A stretch of DNA of 55,128 bases from contig JAHDOV010000028.1 in assembly GCA_018434685.1 (NCBI GenBank), positions 1 through 55,128 of the forward strand, written 5' to 3'. The notes below the pieces were generated by a model. It searched no databases and was not told the origin of the DNA. It saw only the letters and a program-made list of their open reading frames with translations. Made by a program: the position numbers and the translations under genes. Source of the DNA: Deltaproteobacteria bacterium (GTDB taxonomy: Bacteria > Desulfobacterota > Desulfomonilia > UBA1062). Shown here piece after piece: positions 27,877-35,684 of the stretch (the first letter of the stretch is position 1; every line of letters begins with the position of its first letter).

Positions 27877-29760
27877 TCAGGACCCTGCCTGCTTCTTATC
27901 CTCATCAAACGGGATAGTCAGTTCATAGGCGCCCTGGGAGAGGGTTGCCTGAATGGGGTGTCTCCCCTTCTCGAACACCTTCATCATGGGTTTGTTCGAG
28001 GCGAGCACATCTGCGGTAAAACCGTGAAGGCCGCGTTCCTTTGCCAGGCGGATGAGCATGTCGTAGAGGAACGTCGCGATGCCGACGCCCTGGTATTTTT
28101 CATCCACCACGAAGGCCACGTCGGCATACGGCCGCCTGCTGTCCTTGACGAACCTCGCCTCTGCGATGATCTGTTCCTGCTCGGAAGGTCCCACGAGCGC
28201 CACGATGGACAGGATCTTGTTGCAGTCCACGGTCACGTATTGCTGCATCTTGGCATGGGGCATGACCTTGATGGGGCTGAAATAGCGGTAGTAGACCGTC
28301 TTGTCCGAGAAGCGGTAGAACAGGCGGCGCATCTCTTCCTCGTCGGACGGCCGTATTGCCCTGAAGCGCACCTCGGTCCCCCCCTTGAAGGTGTGCTTTG
28401 TGGCGATCTCTGCAGGATACAGGTGCGCGCATTCGGGCAGATAGATCTGATCCTGGTAGAGGATCTTTTCGGCCTTTGCCTCTTCGAACAGGGACTGTCT
28501 GTCGTCCGGGTGGGCGATGTCGATCAGTGCCTGGGCCCGCTCGCGGACGGTTCTTCCCCTCATGTTCGCAACCCCGTATTCGGTAATGACCATGTCGACG
28601 GATTCTCTCAGGCTGAACAGGTTCGGGAATTTTTCCACGGACAGCCAGATATTGGCTTCGCCCCTGCGGTTTCTGCTGGGCAGGGCGAATATCGCACAGC
28701 CGCCTTCGGAGAGTTCTGCTCCATTGATGAAGTCAACCGCCTCTCCCGGGCTCGCCGTGACATTTCCCTTGCCCGTATGCAGGGCGATCCTGCCGGAGAG
28801 GTCCACCTTGCGGGCGGGGATCACGGTGACAAAGCACGGATTACGTCCGATCTGCACCGGGTTGAAGACCGTATCGATGCCCTGAAACTCCACCATGGGG
28901 TTGCGGTCGAGCCAGGTCATGAGTTCCCGGGAGCCGAAGGCATAGGACGTAAGCGCCTTTCCCCGGTATACCCCCTTGTTGCGGTTGGTCACGGCACCGC
29001 TCTTCATGAGGTCCATGAGGGCATCGGTGAAGAACGGCGTGTGGATGCCGAGCCCCCGCTTGTGGACCAGGTGCCTGCTCAGGGCCTCGTAGATGGGGCC
29101 GATGGAGAAGCAGATGCAGCTCCCGTCTTCGATGACCGAGGCGACGTTTGCAGCCACCTGGTCGAATACCTCATCCACGGGCCAGCGCTCGAAGTATATG
29201 GGCGGATCATCGGAATACACGAGCATATCGAAGTCGGAAACCGGGACAAAGGTATCACCGAAGGTGCGGGGAATCCGGGTATTGATCTCACCGATGACGA
29301 ACTTTGCCTGTTCCATGGCCTGCCTGGCAACGTCCACGGCAACGCCGAGACAGCAGTAACCCGCCTCGTTCGGCGGGGTGATCTGCACAAAGGCGGCATC
29401 GATGGGAAGCTGTTTCGATTCGATGAGTCCGGGGATCCTGGCAAAACGGCTCGGTATCAGGTCTACATGTCCCTGGGTGATGGCCTCGCTCGCCACCCAT
29501 CCGGAGAAAAAGGTCTTGAGCCTGAACTTCTGGGTCTGGAGCTCTTTCATGGTGATGACATCCCCGAGGCTCACGAGCTGGATCAGCTCGAGATCCTGGA
29601 GGTTGGTGGCAGCCGATGACATGAGACACTTGACCAGGGATCTTGGCTCGGCCACCCCGGTGCCGAGAAATATCTTCATCCCCGGCCTGATGCATTTAAG
29701 GGCCTCTTCGCACGATACCACCCGCTCCTGCCACTGGTCATTACCGAAAGACTCTGTCAT
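27877..29760 (-). CDS. Acetyl-CoA hydrolase/transferase-family CoA-transferase fused to a GNAT domain
   Basis: A 627-residue fusion. Residues ~10-440 form a class I CoA-transferase of the acetate/4-hydroxybutyrate CoA-transferase type: ITPPNEAGYCCLGV near 127, EDGSCICFSIGPIYEAL near 211, and NPMVEFQ with Glu291 at the place usually taken as the catalytic glutamate. Residues ~465-615 form a GNAT acetyltransferase with the acetyl-CoA motif YQGVGIATFLYDML. Such fusions are known in Geobacter relatives; the GNAT part may acetylate or regulate a CoA-linked enzyme. The ATG follows AGGTGCCAG. It is convergent with the ABC-F gene and lies beside the LarA-like gene on the same strand. A role in moving CoA between acetate and another acid is likely; the second acid is unknown. 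Confidence 0.87.
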   Translation of the reverse strand: MTESFGNDQWQERVVSCEEALKCIRPGMKIFLGTGVAEPRSLVKCLMSSAATNLQDLELIQLVSLGDVITMKELQTQKFRLKTFFSGWVASEAITQGHVDLIPSRFARIPGLIESKQLPIDAAFVQITPPNEAGYCCLGVAVDVARQAMEQAKFVIGEINTRIPRTFGDTFVPVSDFDMLVYSDDPPIYFERWPVDEVFDQVAANVASVIEDGSCICFSIGPIYEALSRHLVHKRGLGIHTPFFTDALMDLMKSGAVTNRNKGVYRGKALTSYAFGSRELMTWLDRNPMVEFQGIDTVFNPVQIGRNPCFVTVIPARKVDLSGRIALHTGKGNVTASPGEAVDFINGAELSEGGCAIFALPSRNRRGEANIWLSVEKFPNLFSLRESVDMVITEYGVANMRGRTVRERAQALIDIAHPDDRQSLFEEAKAEKILYQDQIYLPECAHLYPAEIATKHTFKGGTEVRFRAIRPSDEEEMRRLFYRFSDKTVYYRYFSPIKVMPHAKMQQYVTVDCNKILSIVALVGPSEQEQIIAEARFVKDSRRPYADVAFVVDEKYQGVGIATFLYDMLIRLAKERGLHGFTADVLASNKPMMKVFEKGRHPIQATLSQGAYELTIPFDEDKKQAGS

Positions 29761-29885
29761 CTGGCACCTGTCCTTGTGATTGTATGAGAGTTCTTGTTGC
29801 CGGTAAATATACTGACAATGATATCATTTGGAAAGGCTATTTTCTCATCTCTCTATTCAAAATCAGAATCCTTGTCCGGCAGCGT

Positions 29886-31130
29886 TCACCCCGGCATCTT
29901 CAGGTACTGCATGGTGCCGTCCTGGATGACCGCGACCTTTGCCCCTTGAGGGTAGTCCTGTTCCAGGATGCCGAGCACCTCTTCCCAGGTCTTTACCACG
30001 GTTGCATCATCGGCGTGACAGACGAGGTCGAGACCGGTCCGGTCTGGGTGAGGGTTCATGACGATGAGCCTCTTCATGAGCAGCTGCACGAATCCGGGCG
30101 ACCTGGGGGTGAAGTGACGTCCGCCGTACCCGCTTCCCCAGGAACGCATGACATAGTGCGGCACCTGGCCTTCCGGGGCATCCGAGATGAGGACCGCGGT
30201 TCCCTGCCCACCCGGCTTCATGGTCATGAGTGCGAGCAGCAGTGCGATAGCCGATTCGTTTGCCTTGCCGTAGGCATTGCAGACCACGATGTCGTACCCG
30301 CCGGCAAAGGGGATGCCGTAGTGCTCGGAGCCTTCTGCAGCCCCTGCTTCATGGGTTGCCCTGAAGGGACCCGCGAAGAGGTTCGCTATCTCGCCACGCC
30401 TGTTGATGAGGCAGTCCACCTTGAAGTTCAGGCCGGCCAGATCACCGGCAGCGTCACACTCGGCACGCATGATGTTGCCCTGGAAATTCCCGAGGCCGGT
30501 ACGGCTCTGGTCGCGGAAGAGCTGATTGTGGAACTGGTTGATGGTCTCGATCCCGGAAATCCCGGGCATGATGATCTTGGCACCGCCGCCGAAACCCACG
30601 TGTACGTGAGCCGTTATGCACCCGATGCCGATTCTCAGGTCACACGCCATGAATTCGCGGTTCACCCAGAGCTCGACACCGGTTGGGGTCCTCCCGAGGC
30701 GCACCGTGTTCTGGAAGGGGTCGTGATTGTACACCGCGTAATTTTCCACGATTTCATCGCCGAGTTTTTTCCGGGCATTGATCATGTCATAGGCACCGTG
30801 AGAACCGAGCGCCCAGATGAACCTGATCTGGTCTTTCTTCATGCCGGAGCGGTGCAGGCTTTCCAGGACAAAAGGCGCAACATCCTTCACCGGCGTCGGC
30901 CTGGTCATGTCGTCAAAGACGATCACGGCCTGGTTCCTGCCCCTGGCGAGTTCCTCGAGCGTCGGGCCTTCAAGGGGGATTTCCACCCTGCGCCGGATCT
31001 CCTCAGGGCTGAGGGCCGGTTTGTCGAACCCGGGTGAGGTGAGATTGTCCACCTCCCACCTTCCGGGGAAGGTCAGTTCGCGCCCCTTGTTTTCATACCA
31101 GAGTCTCGACGGCACCGATATCTTCTTCAT
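29886..31130 (-). CDS. LarA-type nickel-pincer racemase/epimerase
   Basis: A 414-residue LarA (DUF2088) family enzyme, cytosolic, expected to racemise or epimerise a 2-hydroxyacid using a nickel-pincer nucleotide cofactor. Residues equal in spacing to the cofactor and catalytic residues of Lactobacillus LarA (His108, His174, Lys184, His200) are present: His111 in GSHGAY, His175 in ITAHVHVGFGGGAK, Lys185 and His201. The DDMTRPTP block is also typical. The ATG at 31130 is preceded by GGAGGGGGTTCTT; an upstream in-frame Met has no such site. The cofactor genes larB, larC and larE are not in the window. It is divergent from the 2-hydroxyacyl-CoA dehydratase operon, which suggests a 2-hydroxyacid substrate. 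Confidence 0.85.
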   Translation of the reverse strand: MKKISVPSRLWYENKGRELTFPGRWEVDNLTSPGFDKPALSPEEIRRRVEIPLEGPTLEELARGRNQAVIVFDDMTRPTPVKDVAPFVLESLHRSGMKKDQIRFIWALGSHGAYDMINARKKLGDEIVENYAVYNHDPFQNTVRLGRTPTGVELWVNREFMACDLRIGIGCITAHVHVGFGGGAKIIMPGISGIETINQFHNQLFRDQSRTGLGNFQGNIMRAECDAAGDLAGLNFKVDCLINRRGEIANLFAGPFRATHEAGAAEGSEHYGIPFAGGYDIVVCNAYGKANESAIALLLALMTMKPGGQGTAVLISDAPEGQVPHYVMRSWGSGYGGRHFTPRSPGFVQLLMKRLIVMNPHPDRTGLDLVCHADDATVVKTWEEVLGILEQDYPQGAKVAVIQDGTMQYLKMPG

Positions 31131-31255
31131 AAGAACCCCCTCCAAACAGCTCAAGCCACACATTCAGGCCATGTGTACACCGTAAATAGTACAAAGAACC
31201 GGTTACCATAAGCAAGGACAATATCTTGTATGATAATATTATGAGCTGTTTTCAA

Positions 31256-31285
31256 TTGAAAGAGGTGTCCGGGTACTGTTATAAT
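31256..31285 (+). promoter_or_regulatory. Sigma70-type promoter of the dehydratase operon
   Basis: TTGAAA (31256-31261) and a perfect TATAAT (31280-31285) are separated by 18 bp. Transcription would start near 31292, leaving a 5' UTR of about 155 nt. Confidence 0.65.
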
Positions 31286-31294
31286 CCCCTCGTA

Positions 31295-31320
31295 CAGGGA
31301 GAGATTGTGATCTCTCCCTG
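31295..31320 (+). promoter_or_regulatory. Perfect 11-bp palindrome at the predicted transcript start
   Basis: CAGGGAGAGAT (31295-31305) and its exact complement (31310-31320) flank a TGTG spacer. No T run follows, so it is not a standard terminator. It could be a repressor operator just after the start site or a 5' mRNA-stabilising hairpin. Confidence 0.6.
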
Positions 31321-31378
31321 CAGCTCCACCTGATATAACTGATAAAATATATGATTATTATGTAACAGGAGGGTGTCT

Positions 31379-31459
31379 GTGGCTGCCAAGAACGTTGGTG
31401 TATCTGCAGTTGAACCGCACTACATGTCGATGAACCGGGAGAATATATGGAGAGCTTGA
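31379..31459 (+). CDS. Possible 26-residue leader peptide coupled to the dehydratase gene
   Basis: A GTG start at 31379 follows a strong ribosome site, AGGAGGGTG. The 26-codon frame (starts MAAKNVGVSAVEPHY) ends in TGA at 31459, so it overlaps the dehydratase start at 31447 in another frame by 13 bp. The overlap would allow ribosomes to re-initiate on the dehydratase gene. No homology is recognised, and the product itself may be unimportant. Confidence 0.35.
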   Translation: MAAKNVGVSAVEPHYMSMNRENIWRA

Positions 31460-32562
31460 GAGAATTTCATGAAGTAGCACAGAATCCATACAGGTATGCA
31501 GCAGAACTGAAAGATCGTGGCAGGAAGATCCTCGGGTATTTCTGCTCGTATACCCCCGAGGAGATCATCTATGCTGCCGGTCTTCATCCCATGCGCCTTT
31601 TCGGATCAAAGGAGCACATACACCTTGCAGACAAGCACCTGCAGTCGTACAGTTGCTCGCTCGTCCGCTCTGCCATGGCCGATGTGATGGCCGGCAGCCT
31701 GGCGTTCCTCGATGGGACCGTGTTCCCGCACACGTGCGACTCCATCCAGCGCCTCTCAGATATCTGGCGGCTCAACACGAACCTCGGCTTCTTTGCCGAT
31801 GTGGTGCTGCCGGTCAAGCTCAACACCGAGAGCGCTCGGGAATACATGATAGCGGTGCTCGCCAGGTTCAAGGGAGAGCTCGAAGAGCATTTCAGCCTGA
31901 AGATCACGGACGGGAACCTGCGGAGCGCAATCGTACGCTACAATGAAATCCGCGGCTGCCTCACCTCGATATACGAACTGCACGCGAAAGATCCGTCAGT
32001 GATATCGGGCAGCGATCTCTACGCAGTCGTGAGGGCCTCCATGATCATGGACCGTGACGACCTCGCCGTGAAGCTGGCAGCTGTCCTGCATGAACTGAAG
32101 CAGAAACAGGGCACTGGGCGCAACTCCGGCAAACGCCTCATGCTCGTGGGCAACATCTGCGATCACCCGGATATCTACACCCTCATCGAGAGATCAGGGG
32201 CTGCGGTTGTCTGGGACGATCTGTGCAGCGGCACCAGGTATTTCGAAGGGAAGATAGACCCGGACACCGAGCCCATGACTGCACTGGCGAACCGGTATTT
32301 CACCAGGCCGGTCTGTCCGGCAAAGCACGTCTCGCCCTTTGCACGGGGAGAACACCTCCTCGGGCAGGTCAGGGAGCACCGGGTGGACGGCGTGATCTTC
32401 TTCCAGCTCAAGTTCTGCGATCCCCACAGTTTCGATTACCCCTATCTCAAGGAGTTTCTCGACAGGGCAGGCATTCCGAACATGATGCTGGAGGCCGAGG
32501 ACCAGCTTCCCCCGGAAGGGCAGCTCCTCACGAGGTTCGAGACATTTGTGGCGATGTTGTAG
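31447..32562 (+). CDS. 2-Hydroxyacyl-CoA dehydratase subunit (HgdB/BcrC-like)
   Basis: A 371-residue subunit of the family of 2-hydroxyacyl-CoA dehydratases and class I benzoyl-CoA reductases, oxygen-sensitive cytosolic Fe-S enzymes. Candidate [4Fe-4S] ligands lie in family positions: Cys33 (GYFCSYTPEE), Cys70 or Cys97 (SYSCSLVR, HTCDSIQRL) and Cys324 (LKFCDPHSFDYPYL). The late segment GIPNMMLEAED is also characteristic. GGGAG precedes the ATG. The second subunit starts 27 bp after this gene. Because the operon has only one activator ATPase, a dehydratase is more likely than a four-subunit benzoyl-CoA reductase. The actual hydroxyacyl-CoA cannot be read from sequence. Confidence 0.85.
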   Translation: MESLREFHEVAQNPYRYAAELKDRGRKILGYFCSYTPEEIIYAAGLHPMRLFGSKEHIHLADKHLQSYSCSLVRSAMADVMAGSLAFLDGTVFPHTCDSIQRLSDIWRLNTNLGFFADVVLPVKLNTESAREYMIAVLARFKGELEEHFSLKITDGNLRSAIVRYNEIRGCLTSIYELHAKDPSVISGSDLYAVVRASMIMDRDDLAVKLAAVLHELKQKQGTGRNSGKRLMLVGNICDHPDIYTLIERSGAAVVWDDLCSGTRYFEGKIDPDTEPMTALANRYFTRPVCPAKHVSPFARGEHLLGQVREHRVDGVIFFQLKFCDPHSFDYPYLKEFLDRAGIPNMMLEAEDQLPPEGQLLTRFETFVAML

Positions 32563-32589
32563 ACACTGGGAAAAATTGAGGAGTGGGTG

Positions 32590-33831
32590 ATGGCTCAGAT
32601 AGACGAAGAGAAGAAAAAGAGAAAATTCAAGTCGGCCGGTAAGATGCGGGACATCATGTTCGAATACTACGTCGAGGCCAAGTCTGCCGGTGACAATGGA
32701 AAGAAGGTCGCCTGGATCACGAGCGGCGGCCCTGTCGAGCCGCTCATCGTCATGGATGTGATCCCGGTGTACCCGGAGAATTACGGTGCCATGATCGGTG
32801 CATCCCATATGGGCGGGGACCTGTGCGAAAAGGCAGAGGCAATGGGGTACAGCAGCGACCTCTGCTCCTATGCCAGGGCGGACATTGCATGCGCACCGGT
32901 TAACGGGGGGCCCATTGGCGGGCTGCCCAGGCCGGATATGCTCGTCTGCTGCAACAACATCTGCGGGACCGTGCTCAAGTGGTATGAGGTGCAGGCACGC
33001 TATTTCAACGTTCCGCTGTTTATCTTCGATACCCCGTTCTGCCACACCGGGTTCTCGGATGAGGCCCGCACATACGTACGCAGGCAACTCAATGAGTACA
33101 TAGCGTTTCTCGAAGGGGCCTGCGGCAGGAAATTCGACTTCGACAGGAGCATAGAGGTGGGCAGGCTCTCCCTCCAGGGGCAGAGGCTGTGGCAGGAGGT
33201 GCTCGATGCCGCGGCGCACAAGCCGTCTCCCATCACTGCGTTCGATGCCTTCTTCTTCCTGGCACTGATCGTGACGCTTCGGGGAACACAGACTGTGGTC
33301 GATTTCTACGCGGAACTCCTCCATGAGATGAAGGAAAAGGTCGCAGCCGGCATCAGTGCCGTCCCCAGGGAACGCTACCGGCTCCTGTGGGACAATCTGC
33401 CGGTATGGTACCGGTTGAAGTGGCTTTCCGACAAGTTTGCATCTCACGATGCCTGCCTGGTTGCAGACACCTATACCACTGCCTGGTGCGGTTCCATGAA
33501 GTATATCGATGAAAACGATTTTCTCTCTTCCATGGCCGAGGCCTATACGAGGATCTATCTCAACATCGGCGTCGATGAGATGGCCAAGACCGTCTTCGAG
33601 ATGATCGACAAGTACGATGTCGACGGCCTGGTCATGCATTCCAACCGGAGCTGCAAGCCATACTCCCTGGGCCAGTACGACATTCAGCGTATGGTGCAGG
33701 AGCGCAAGGGGATCCCGTGCATGATGATCGAGTCGCACATGGTCGATGAACGGAGCTTCTCCGAGAGCCAGATCTCAACCCGCATTGATGCCTTCATGGA
33801 GATCATCAAACAGCACAAGGGCCATGTATGA
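32590..33831 (+). CDS. 2-Hydroxyacyl-CoA dehydratase subunit (HgdA/BcrB-like)
   Basis: The second, 413-residue subunit of the dehydratase. Family blocks include AWITSGGPVEPLIVMDV (41-57), YPENYGAMIG, LCSYARADIAC (Cys92, Cys101), VCCNNICGTVLKWYE (Cys120, 121, 125) and SNRSCKPYSLGQYD near residue 350. These are the usual positions for the Fe-S cluster ligands and the CoA-ester site. The ATG at 32590 follows GAGGAGTGGGTG; the GTG just before it is less likely. With the previous gene it would form the heterodimeric component that removes water from a (R)-2-hydroxyacyl-CoA by a ketyl-radical route after one-electron reduction by the activator. Confidence 0.85.
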   Translation: MAQIDEEKKKRKFKSAGKMRDIMFEYYVEAKSAGDNGKKVAWITSGGPVEPLIVMDVIPVYPENYGAMIGASHMGGDLCEKAEAMGYSSDLCSYARADIACAPVNGGPIGGLPRPDMLVCCNNICGTVLKWYEVQARYFNVPLFIFDTPFCHTGFSDEARTYVRRQLNEYIAFLEGACGRKFDFDRSIEVGRLSLQGQRLWQEVLDAAAHKPSPITAFDAFFFLALIVTLRGTQTVVDFYAELLHEMKEKVAAGISAVPRERYRLLWDNLPVWYRLKWLSDKFASHDACLVADTYTTAWCGSMKYIDENDFLSSMAEAYTRIYLNIGVDEMAKTVFEMIDKYDVDGLVMHSNRSCKPYSLGQYDIQRMVQERKGIPCMMIESHMVDERSFSESQISTRIDAFMEIIKQHKGHV

Positions 33832-33864
33832 GATCGAAACCATGATGAAAAGGAGAACCATGCA

Positions 33865-34626
33865 ATGAGTACCCTGAAATATGGCCTTGAGGGCAAGGTC
33901 GTCGTGGTCACCGGAGGGAGCAGGGGGATCGGGCTGGAGATCGCCCGGGAGCTCCTGGTACAGGAGGCAAAGGTCGTCATCTGCGGGAGGAAACCCGAGG
34001 CGCTCGCCGAGGCCGCTCAGCAGCTCGGGGGAACGGGCCTCATGACCATGCAGGCGCACATCGCAAAAGAACAGGACGTGGAAAATCTCTTTGCAGCGGT
34101 CATGGATGCCTGCGGGAGGGTCGATGTGCTCATCAACAATGTCGGCATGAACCTGATAACCCCGTTCGTCGCAGACACCGAGTTTTCCCTGTGGCAGAAG
34201 ATCATGGACACCAACCTGAGCGGCACCTTTCTCTGTTCCCGGCGTGCCTCCCGGATCATGAGGGAGCAGAAGGGCGGCAAGATCGTGAATGTCTCGTCCA
34301 TTGCCGGAAGGAAGGCATCTCCCGGCATGGGTATCTACGGCATAGCCAAGGCCGGCATCGAGATGCTCACCAAGGTCCTGGCTTCGGAACTGGCGCAGTT
34401 CAACATCCAGGTCAATGCCGTGGCCCCATCCATGGTGCGCACGGAGTTCAGCAAGCCGTTCTGGTCGAACAGCGATATCTATGAGCAGATTGTCAGGACA
34501 ATTCCGCTCGGAAGGATTGCAGAGCCCCTGGACGTGGTCCACCCGGTGCTGTTCCTTGCCTCGGATGCAGCAAACTTCATTACGGGTCAGACCATTGTGG
34601 TTGACGGCGGCGCGACAGCGATATGA
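33865..34626 (+). CDS. Short-chain dehydrogenase/reductase
   Basis: A classical SDR of 253 residues using NAD(P)H. The cofactor motif TGGSRGIG lies at residues 17-24, NNVG corresponds to the NNAG element, Ser is in IVNVSSIAG, and the catalytic YGIAK is present. The C-terminus, FITGQTIVVDGGATAI, is typical of FabG-like enzymes. It starts 33 bp after the dehydratase subunit gene and precedes the activator gene, so it is probably co-transcribed. In this setting it may oxidise or reduce a hydroxy/keto intermediate of the same pathway, for example a 3-hydroxyacyl-CoA or a 2-keto acid. The substrate is unknown. Confidence 0.83.
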   Translation: MSTLKYGLEGKVVVVTGGSRGIGLEIARELLVQEAKVVICGRKPEALAEAAQQLGGTGLMTMQAHIAKEQDVENLFAAVMDACGRVDVLINNVGMNLITPFVADTEFSLWQKIMDTNLSGTFLCSRRASRIMREQKGGKIVNVSSIAGRKASPGMGIYGIAKAGIEMLTKVLASELAQFNIQVNAVAPSMVRTEFSKPFWSNSDIYEQIVRTIPLGRIAEPLDVVHPVLFLASDAANFITGQTIVVDGGATAI

Positions 34627-34633
34627 TGTGTGT

Positions 34634-34661
34634 GGCTCTGGGCACTAGGCGCTGGGTGCGT
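34634..34661 (+). repeat. Degenerate heptad repeat after the SDR gene
   Basis: Four 7-bp units, such as GGCACTA followed by GGCGCTG, begin 7 bp after the SDR stop. It is the same kind of array as those at 3151, 27778 and 35508. Confidence 0.6.
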
Positions 34662-34670
34662 GGAAAAACC

Positions 34671-34726
34671 GGGTATAAGGTCTGAGGTATAAGGTAACTG
34701 GTGAACAGTGAGCAGTGAATGGTAAG
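34671..34726 (+). repeat. Eight-unit degenerate heptad array before the activator gene
   Basis: Eight successive 7-bp units with pattern NGGTNNN or CAGTGAN fill the space between the SDR and the activator ATPase. Examples are AGGTATA and CAGTGAA. The last units provide the purine-rich stretch just before the activator start, so the array may supply its ribosome-binding site. Confidence 0.6.
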
Positions 34727-34732
34727 GGGAAT

Positions 34733-35503
34733 ATGAGGACAGCGGGGATCGACATCGGGTCTATAACGACCAAGGCTGCCATTGTTGAAGACGGGCGAAT
34801 ACTCGGCACGATGGTTTGTTTTTCGGGCTATAACGCGAGCCTTGCAGGCACCACTGTGTACCGGAACCTGCTCGATGATCTGGGGTTCGATGCCTCCTCC
34901 ATCGACAGGATCATTTCCACCGGCTATGGAAGAAACAACGTTGATTTTGCAGACAAATCCATGACCGAGATCATCTGTCACGGCGCAGGTGCGCACTTCC
35001 TCAACCCGGACATACGCACGGTCATCGATATCGGCGGACAGGACAGCAAGGCACTCGTCGTCGATGCTGACGGCAGGGTCAGGGATTTTGTCATGAACGA
35101 CAAGTGTGCCGCAGGAACAGGAAGGTTTCTCGAGGTCATGGCCCGTGCACTGGAGGTGGACCTCGATGATTTCGGAAGCCTCTCGCTCAGGTCAGCCACC
35201 CCCGCGAAGATAAGCAGTATCTGCACGGTGTTTGCCGAGTCGGAGGTCATCTCGCTCATATCCAAGGGGGAGGACCGGGAGAATATCATAGCGGGTATTC
35301 ACGATTCGGTGGCCTCACGGGTCTTTGCCATGGCCCAGCGGGTAGGGATCCCTGTCCCGGTCATGATGACCGGCGGGGTTGCCAAGAATATCGGCGTGGT
35401 AAAGGCACTGGAAAAGAAGATAGGGGCAACCCTCGAGGTAAACGAGTTTGCCCAGGTTAACGGCGCCATCGGGGCAGCCGTGCTGGCGGCAAAGATGGGG
35501 TGA
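34733..35503 (+). CDS. 2-Hydroxyacyl-CoA dehydratase activator ATPase (HgdC/BadF family)
   Basis: A 256-residue ASKHA-fold ATPase. As a homodimer it holds one [4Fe-4S] cluster and drives a single electron into the dehydratase with ATP hydrolysis. The phosphate motif is GIDIGSITTKAAIV (residues 5-18). The two cluster cysteines are Cys125 (NDKCAAGTGRFLE) and Cys164 (SSICTVFAESEVISL), almost the same positions as Cys127 and Cys166 of Acidaminococcus HgdC. DIGGQDSKAL and MTGGVAKNIGV complete the family pattern. The ATG at 34733 follows AAGGGG, with a GTG 18 bp upstream as an alternative. It is the last gene of the dehydratase operon. Confidence 0.92.
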   Translation: MRTAGIDIGSITTKAAIVEDGRILGTMVCFSGYNASLAGTTVYRNLLDDLGFDASSIDRIISTGYGRNNVDFADKSMTEIICHGAGAHFLNPDIRTVIDIGGQDSKALVVDADGRVRDFVMNDKCAAGTGRFLEVMARALEVDLDDFGSLSLRSATPAKISSICTVFAESEVISLISKGEDRENIIAGIHDSVASRVFAMAQRVGIPVPVMMTGGVAKNIGVVKALEKKIGATLEVNEFAQVNGAIGAAVLAAKMG

Positions 35504-35507
35504 AAGA

Positions 35508-35535
35508 TGGCGCTGGGCAACGGGCGTCAGGGAAA
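35508..35535 (+). repeat. Degenerate heptad repeat after the activator gene
   Basis: Four 7-bp units, for example TGGCGCT followed by GGGCAAC, begin 4 bp after the activator stop codon and repeat the pattern seen after three other genes. Confidence 0.55.
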
Positions 35536-35627
35536 GAAATGACACGTTCCCCTCTTTGAATTCTCCGGATAACCAACACACCTCAGCCTGTATACCTTAA
35601 ACCCTGATTTGCCAAAGCTCCTGCCTG

Positions 35628-35664
35628 AAAAAAAACGGTGAGGAGAACAATGCCTCCTCACCGT
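35628..35664 (-). terminator. Intrinsic terminator of the first acyl-CoA ligase gene
   Basis: On the minus strand ACGGTGAGGAG pairs with CTCCTCACCGT (11 bp, arms 35654-35664 and 35635-35645) and runs into eight T. It lies 20 bp after the ligase stop. Confidence 0.9.
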
Positions 35665-35684
35665 ACTTCGGGCTGATTGTCATG

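Larger units (their letters stand above)
31131..31446 (+). other. Divergent regulatory region before the dehydratase operon
   Basis: These 316 bp separate the LarA-like gene from the dehydratase operon. Apart from the elements listed separately (promoter, palindrome and leader ORF), the first ~110 bp are AT-rich and should carry the LarA-like gene's own promoter, which was not resolved. Confidence 0.5.

Noticed and set aside
27820-29619. 599-residue plus-strand ORF opposite the CoA-transferase/GNAT gene
   Set aside because: The minus-strand gene has clear domains in order. The plus frame has no motif, no fitting ribosome site and antisense-like composition.
32194-33738. 514-residue minus-strand ORF across the dehydratase genes
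   Set aside because: It spans the end of one recognised gene and most of the next on the other strand, so it is only an antisense frame.
31447-35503. Class I benzoyl-CoA reductase (BcrABCD) as the identity of the operon
   Set aside because: Benzoyl-CoA reductase needs two different ATPase subunits and usually a ferredoxin gene. Only one activator of HgdC length is present, which fits a 2-hydroxyacyl-CoA dehydratase better.
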